From: Herbaspirillum sp. WKF16
GTDB lineage: Bacteria; Pseudomonadota; Gammaproteobacteria; Burkholderiales; Burkholderiaceae_D
Assembly (NCBI RefSeq): GCF_028993615.1
Contig: NZ_CP118632.1
Span: 372,001 to 436,000 of the forward strand
Length of the DNA: 64,000 bases
Direction: 5' to 3'
The notes under the pieces were generated by a model. The model saw only the letters and a list, made by a program, of their open reading frames with translations, did no database searches and was not told where the DNA came from. A program made the position numbers and the translations under genes. Of the stretch, positions 59,090 to 64,000 are shown piece by piece. How positions within the stretch are numbered: the first letter of the stretch is position 1; each line of letters opens with the position of its first letter.

Positions 59090-60055
59090 TCAGTTGTCCT
59101 CAAGCGCGCGGCGCGCGCAGACCTCGTCGGTGACCAGGCCGGTGAGCCAGCCGCCGCGCAGCGCGCCGCGCACCGCCTCGGCCTTCTTGCTGCCGCCGGC
59201 GAAGGCGATCACCGGGCGCCGCGGCTGCTGCGCCAGCGGCGGCGTGGTCACGCGCGAGGCCAGCGTCGAGGGCAGGATGCGGCCCTCGCGGTCGAAGGCG
59301 TGGCAGATCATCTCGCCCACCGCGCCCTGTTTTTGCAGCTCGGCCACTTCGCTGTCGTCGATGAAGCCGTCCTCGTGCATCGCGCCCTGCAGCGCGATGG
59401 TGCCGATGCCGAGGAAGGTGATGTCGGCACGTTCGGCCAGGCCGGTCACGATCTTGTAGGCGCGGTGGTTGCACCATTGCCTGCGGTCGCTCTCGCTTTC
59501 GGCCACGCGCGGCGCCGGCAGCAGGTAGAAGCGCGCCTGCAGCTTTTCGGCCGCCTGCAGCGCGACGTCGTAGCGGTTGGCCGAGCCGTCGGAGGCGAAG
59601 GCGCCGATCATCGAGACGATCTGGTGCTGCGGCCGCTCCATCTCGCTGATCTTTTCGATGGCGGCCTTGAGCGTGCGGCCCGAGCCGACATTGACCACCA
59701 GCGGCTGCTCCGAACTCAGGTATTGCTCCATCAGCTCGGCGCCGGCCACCGCCAGCATCTGCTGCATCTCTTGCGATTCATGCGCATTGGCGGCGCCGCC
59801 GGCGCCCGGCACCACCCGGCAGACTTCCAGGCCGTAGCGCTCCTGCAGGCCTTGCGCCAGTTCCAGGCAGGACGATACCGGATGCGTGATCTGCACCTTC
59901 ACCAGGTTGGCGTCGGCGGCATAGGCCACCATGCGCTGCGCCATCTGGCGCGAGATGCCGAGCCGTTCGGCGATTTCGTTCTGGGTGTTGCCGGCTACGT
60001 AGTACATCCAGGCGGCGCGCGCCGCCAGGTCGAGTTTGGATGCGCCTGAAGACAT
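59090..60055 (-). CDS. SorC/DeoR-type sugar-binding transcriptional regulator
   Basis: 321 residues. The N-terminal helix-turn-helix is AARAAWMYYVAGNTQNEIAERLGISRQMAQRMVAYA. The large C-terminal phosphosugar-binding domain has VVNVGSGRTLKAAIE, FLGIGTIAL and GRILPSTLASRV. SorC-family proteins respond to sugar phosphates and regulate uptake or catabolic operons. It is divergent from the ABC transporter operon, with three ATTTGCTCA repeats in the shared region. Confidence 0.92.
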   Translation of the reverse strand: MSSGASKLDLAARAAWMYYVAGNTQNEIAERLGISRQMAQRMVAYAADANLVKVQITHPVSSCLELAQGLQERYGLEVCRVVPGAGGAANAHESQEMQQMLAVAGAELMEQYLSSEQPLVVNVGSGRTLKAAIEKISEMERPQHQIVSMIGAFASDGSANRYDVALQAAEKLQARFYLLPAPRVAESESDRRQWCNHRAYKIVTGLAERADITFLGIGTIALQGAMHEDGFIDDSEVAELQKQGAVGEMICHAFDREGRILPSTLASRVTTPPLAQQPRRPVIAFAGGSKKAEAVRGALRGGWLTGLVTDEVCARRALEDN

Positions 60056-60163
60056 GTTCTCCTCGTGTGCCGCGGCGTGGGCGGCAGCGTTCTTGTACGG
60101 TTGGTCTGGGGTTCGCCATTTTACGGCGACTCGCGCATCATCCCATTATTCATAAAAATGGGC

Positions 60164-60243
60164 ATTTGCTCAAATCAATTACAAAAGCTTGACACAAATC
60201 GTCGGATGTCTGATTATTTGCTCACAAAAATAAAATTTGCTCA
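60164..60243 (+). promoter_or_regulatory. Sugar-alcohol ABC operon promoter with three ATTTGCTCA repeats (candidate SorC operators)
   Basis: ATTTGCTCA occurs at 60164-60172, 60216-60224 and 60235-60243. TTGACA (60189-60194), a 17-base spacer and GATTAT (60212-60217) form a plausible promoter. The second repeat overlaps the -10 and the first lies upstream of the -35, a layout suited to control by the adjacent SorC-type regulator. The rest of this 280-base gap shows no gene. Confidence 0.65.
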
Positions 60244-60335
60244 TAGTCAGCCGATCCAGACACGCAGCGGCAAGGCGCAAGCCAAGCCGGACGGGGGACG
60301 TGCGAGACGGCACATATAAATAACCGGAGACAAGC

Positions 60336-61673
<1,338 letters not shown>

Positions 61674-61680
61674 TGCCCCG

Positions 61681-61723
61681 GCTGCGCCGCATGCCGCCCC
61701 TTGCCGGGCGCGGCCGGCGCAGC
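61681..61723 (+). promoter_or_regulatory. Large stem-loop between the binding-protein and permease genes
   Basis: GCTGCGCCG and CGGCGCAGC are exact complements enclosing a second stem (GCCGCCCC against GGCGCGGC, one mismatch). No T-run follows. Such structures after binding-protein genes often protect the upstream mRNA and lower permease expression. Confidence 0.6.
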
Positions 61724-61829
61724 ATCTCTCCATGCGGCGCGCCCTCGGTGTGAAGGCGCGGCCGCGTCGTCCTCCCGGCCATGACGGCGCCTGCGCGCCG
61801 CCGCGCCGGACCGAACCAGCGAGGCCGCC

Positions 61830-62819
61830 ATGTCATCGATCCATCCACCCCATCCTATCGATCCATCCAGCATGCAGAGTCCATCGACCCCCGCTTCCCG
61901 CACGCCGCCCAAGGCCGCCAGGCCCGTCGGCCGCGCCGGCGCGCCGCAGCGCTTCAACCCCGTGCGCCTGCTGCAGGCGCCTTCGGTGCTGATCCTGCTG
62001 GCCTGGATGATCGTGCCGCTGGCGATGACCATCTATTTTTCGGTCAACCGCTACAACCTGATGGCGCCCGACCAGACCGGCTTCGTCGGCCTGGAAAACT
62101 ACGTCTTCCTGCTGGAGGATCCGGCCTTCTGGCCCTCCATCGGCAACACCGCATTGCTGATCGGCTCGGTGCTGGCCATCAGCGTGATCGGCGGCACCCT
62201 GCTGGCGGTGCTGTTCGACCAGCCCTTCCGCGGCCGCGGCATTGCGCGCCTGCTGGTGATCGGGCCCTTCTTCGTGATGCCCACGGTGGCCGCGCTGATC
62301 TGGAAAAACATGATCATGCATCCGGTCTACGGCATGCTGGCCTTCGTCATGCGCCACCTCGGCATGGAGCCGATCGACTGGCTGGCGCAGTACCCGATGT
62401 TCTCGGTGATCGTGATCGTCGCCTGGCAGTGGATCCCGTTCGCCTTCCTGATCCTGCTGACCGCGCTGCAGTCGCTCGACACCGACCAGAAGGAAGCCGC
62501 CCAGCTCGACGGCGCCGGCCCGGTACGCATCTTCTTCTACATCGTGCTGCCGCACCTGAAGCGCGCCATCACGGTGGTGATCATGATCGAGACCATTTTC
62601 CTGCTCTCGGTGTTCGCCGAGATCTTCACCACCACCGCCGGCGGTCCCGGCACCGAAACCACCAACCTGACCTTCCTGGTCTACGCCATCGGCCTGCAGC
62701 AGTTCGACATCGGCATCGCCTCGGCCGGCGGCATCTTCGCCGTGGTGCTGGCCAACATCGTGTCCTTCTTCCTGGTGCGCATGCTGGCCAGGAACCTGAA
62801 AGGAGTGAACGAAAAATGA
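61830..62819 (+). CDS. Sugar-alcohol ABC transporter permease 1
   Basis: 329 residues, or 315 if ATG 61872 is used; the Pro-rich N-terminus makes the start uncertain. Six transmembrane segments are expected (VLILLAWMIVPLAMTIYF, IGSVLAISVIGGTLLAVLF and others). The cytoplasmic EAA loop that docks the ATPase is KEAAQLDGAGPVRIFFYIVLP. MalF/SmoF-type permease. It overlaps the next permease gene by 4 bases. Confidence 0.9.
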   Translation: MSSIHPPHPIDPSSMQSPSTPASRTPPKAARPVGRAGAPQRFNPVRLLQAPSVLILLAWMIVPLAMTIYFSVNRYNLMAPDQTGFVGLENYVFLLEDPAFWPSIGNTALLIGSVLAISVIGGTLLAVLFDQPFRGRGIARLLVIGPFFVMPTVAALIWKNMIMHPVYGMLAFVMRHLGMEPIDWLAQYPMFSVIVIVAWQWIPFAFLILLTALQSLDTDQKEAAQLDGAGPVRIFFYIVLPHLKRAITVVIMIETIFLLSVFAEIFTTTAGGPGTETTNLTFLVYAIGLQQFDIGIASAGGIFAVVLANIVSFFLVRMLARNLKGVNEK

Positions 62820-63631
62820 GCGATCAAAAGAAAAGCCCCTGGTGGGTCGCGGTGCTGGGCTGGTCCTGCGCCATCATCCTGTTCTTCCCGATCTTCTGGG
62901 TCGCGGTCACGGCCTTCAAGACCGAGCACCAGGCCTACACGCCTTCGCTGATCTTCCTGCCCACGCTAGACACCTTCCGCGAGGTCTTCGGCCGCAGCAA
63001 CTACCTGGCCTATGTGCAGAACTCGCTGATCGTCTCGCTCGGCTCGACGGTGATCAGCCTCTTGCTGGCGGTGCCGGCGGCCTACTCGATGGCCTTCTTC
63101 CCCACCGGCCGCACGCAAAAGCTGCTGCTGTGGATGCTGTCGACCAAGATGATGCCGGCCGTCGGCGTGCTGATCCCGATCTACCTGCTGGCCAAGAACA
63201 CCGGCATGCTCGACTCGGTATCCGGCCTGACCATCATCTACACCCTGATCAACCTGCCCATCGCGGTGTGGATGGCCTTCACCTATTTCAACGACGTGCC
63301 CAAGGAGATCCTGGAGGCGGCGCGCATCGACGGCGCCAACGCCTGGCAGGAGATGATCTACCTGCTGCTGCCCACCGCCATGCCCGGCCTGGCCTCGACG
63401 GCGCTGCTGCTGATCATCCTGTCGTGGAACGAGGCCTTCTGGAGCCTCAATCTCACCAGCGTCAACGCCGCGCCGCTGACGGTGTTCATCGCCTCCTATT
63501 CCAATCCGGAAGGGCTGTTCTGGGCCAAGCTGTCGGCCGCTTCGCTGCTGGCGATCGCACCCATCATGGCACTCGGGTGGCTGGCGCAGAAGCAGCTGGT
63601 GCGCGGCCTGACCTTCGGCGCGGTGAAGTGA
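62816..63631 (+). CDS. Sugar-alcohol ABC transporter permease 2
   Basis: 271 residues with six hydrophobic segments, beginning VAVLGWSCAIILFFPIFWV. The EAA loop is LEAARIDGANAWQEMIYLLLP. MalG/SmoG-type partner of the preceding permease. Its ATG overlaps the upstream stop (ATGA), and AAGGAG sits 10 bases upstream, so the pair is translationally coupled. Confidence 0.92.
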   Translation: MSDQKKSPWWVAVLGWSCAIILFFPIFWVAVTAFKTEHQAYTPSLIFLPTLDTFREVFGRSNYLAYVQNSLIVSLGSTVISLLLAVPAAYSMAFFPTGRTQKLLLWMLSTKMMPAVGVLIPIYLLAKNTGMLDSVSGLTIIYTLINLPIAVWMAFTYFNDVPKEILEAARIDGANAWQEMIYLLLPTAMPGLASTALLLIILSWNEAFWSLNLTSVNAAPLTVFIASYSNPEGLFWAKLSAASLLAIAPIMALGWLAQKQLVRGLTFGAVK

Positions 63632-64000
63632 TGATGACGCGGCAACCGATCACGCACCTGGTGTGCGACTGCGACGGCGTGCTGCTCGACAGCGAGAGCA
63701 TCGCGCTGCGCGTGCTGCATCGCGAACTGCTGCCGCTGCTGCCCGCCAACGCCGATGCGGCGCGCGGCGCGGCACTGCACGACGCCATCGCCAGCCGGCT
63801 CGGCATGTACACCGACCTGCTGCTCGACGAGCTGGACGCCGAGTTCTCGCTGGCCCTGAGCGCGCCGCAGGTCTTGCGCATCCACGAGACCGTGGGCCGC
63901 GCCTGCGGCGAAGAGGCGCAGCCGGTGCCGGGCATCGCCGAGGCCTTGCAGGCGATCCGCCTGCCGCGCGCGGTGGCCAGCAACAGCGACGCCCCGCGCA
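63631..64000 (+). CDS. HAD-superfamily phosphatase, partial
   Basis: About 123 residues are visible before the window ends. HAD motif I is LVCDCDGVLLDSE, with the nucleophile and acid-base aspartates, and motif II is AVASNSDAPR. The cap domain lies between, typical of beta-phosphoglucomutase/GPH-like phosphatases. ATG 63631 overlaps the permease stop by one base; a second ATG follows directly. In polyol operons such enzymes probably clear sugar phosphates. Confidence 0.85.
   Translation, partial: MMTRQPITHLVCDCDGVLLDSESIALRVLHRELLPLLPANADAARGAALHDAIASRLGMYTDLLLDELDAEFSLALSAPQVLRIHETVGRACGEEAQPVPGIAEALQAIRLPRAVASNSDAPR

Overview
The window is a dense, high-GC chromosomal segment from a betaproteobacterium. 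It most resembles Oxalobacteraceae of the Herbaspirillum type. The evidence is the family content and order (hypothetical-tlpA-aroQ-accB-accC-prmA-zinc ribbon on one strand, mpl-yqiA-ubiC-rnb on the other, dusB-fis-purH, ruvC with ruvAB, a thi operon under a TPP riboswitch, and a 77-residue Fis). No rRNA, tRNA, CRISPR array, prophage or classical insertion sequence was seen.

Layout. 1-6555 (minus): a PfkB-type kinase (cut by the window edge), a zinc-ribbon membrane protein, prmA, accC, accB, aroQ, a TlpA-like thioredoxin and an uncharacterised protein; this is fatty-acid and shikimate housekeeping. 6651-15628 (plus): mpl, yqiA, ubiC, an RNase II family gene, a TonB-like protein, aroE, mtgA, corA and a glycine-zipper lipoprotein. 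15735-18317 (minus): anmK and an M23 peptidase. With mpl and mtgA these form a scattered peptidoglycan synthesis, turnover and recycling set. 18551-25150 (plus): tyrS, dtd, a PEBP protein, a histidine phosphatase, dusB-fis and purH. A 437-bp unit follows (25249-25685) in which a GIY-YIG gene is bracketed by 36-bp inverted repeats. Then come a YfcF-like GST, ruvC, a DUF808 gene, ruvAB behind a LexA-like box, a FAH-family enzyme, a UPF0178 protein, a DUF2147 protein and valS. 35201-38614 is a three-gene envelope cluster: CHASE2 sensor, small secreted protein and M48 lipoprotein. 38735-43390 is thiC-thiS-thiG-thiD-thiE under a TPP riboswitch whose leader can hide the thiC ribosome binding site. 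dps, a YhhS-like exporter and an exported chorismate mutase follow on the minus strand.

The accessory highlight is 46630-53834: a 2124-residue two-partner-secretion exoprotein. Its C-terminus carries a GHSRG lipase-type nucleophile elbow with plausible Asp and His partners, and it is followed by a translationally coupled (TAATG) outer-membrane-type lipoprotein. The base composition of the C-terminal part and of the lipoprotein gene falls to about 47 percent GC in sampled lines, against about 75 percent at the 5-prime end. I read this as a candidate CDI-like effector with a lipoprotein immunity protein. The function is inferred, and no TpsB/CdiB transporter lies in the window.

The right end holds uvrD (possibly leaderless), a LysR/LysE divergent pair, and a sugar-alcohol uptake locus. 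That locus comprises a fructokinase-like PfkB, a SorC-type regulator, an ABC binding protein, two permeases and a HAD phosphatase cut by the window edge. Three ATTTGCTCA repeats lie in its divergent promoter region. A family of hairpin repeats with covarying stems and a GAAA loop occurs six times as three inverted pairs; one pair encloses the GIY-YIG gene.
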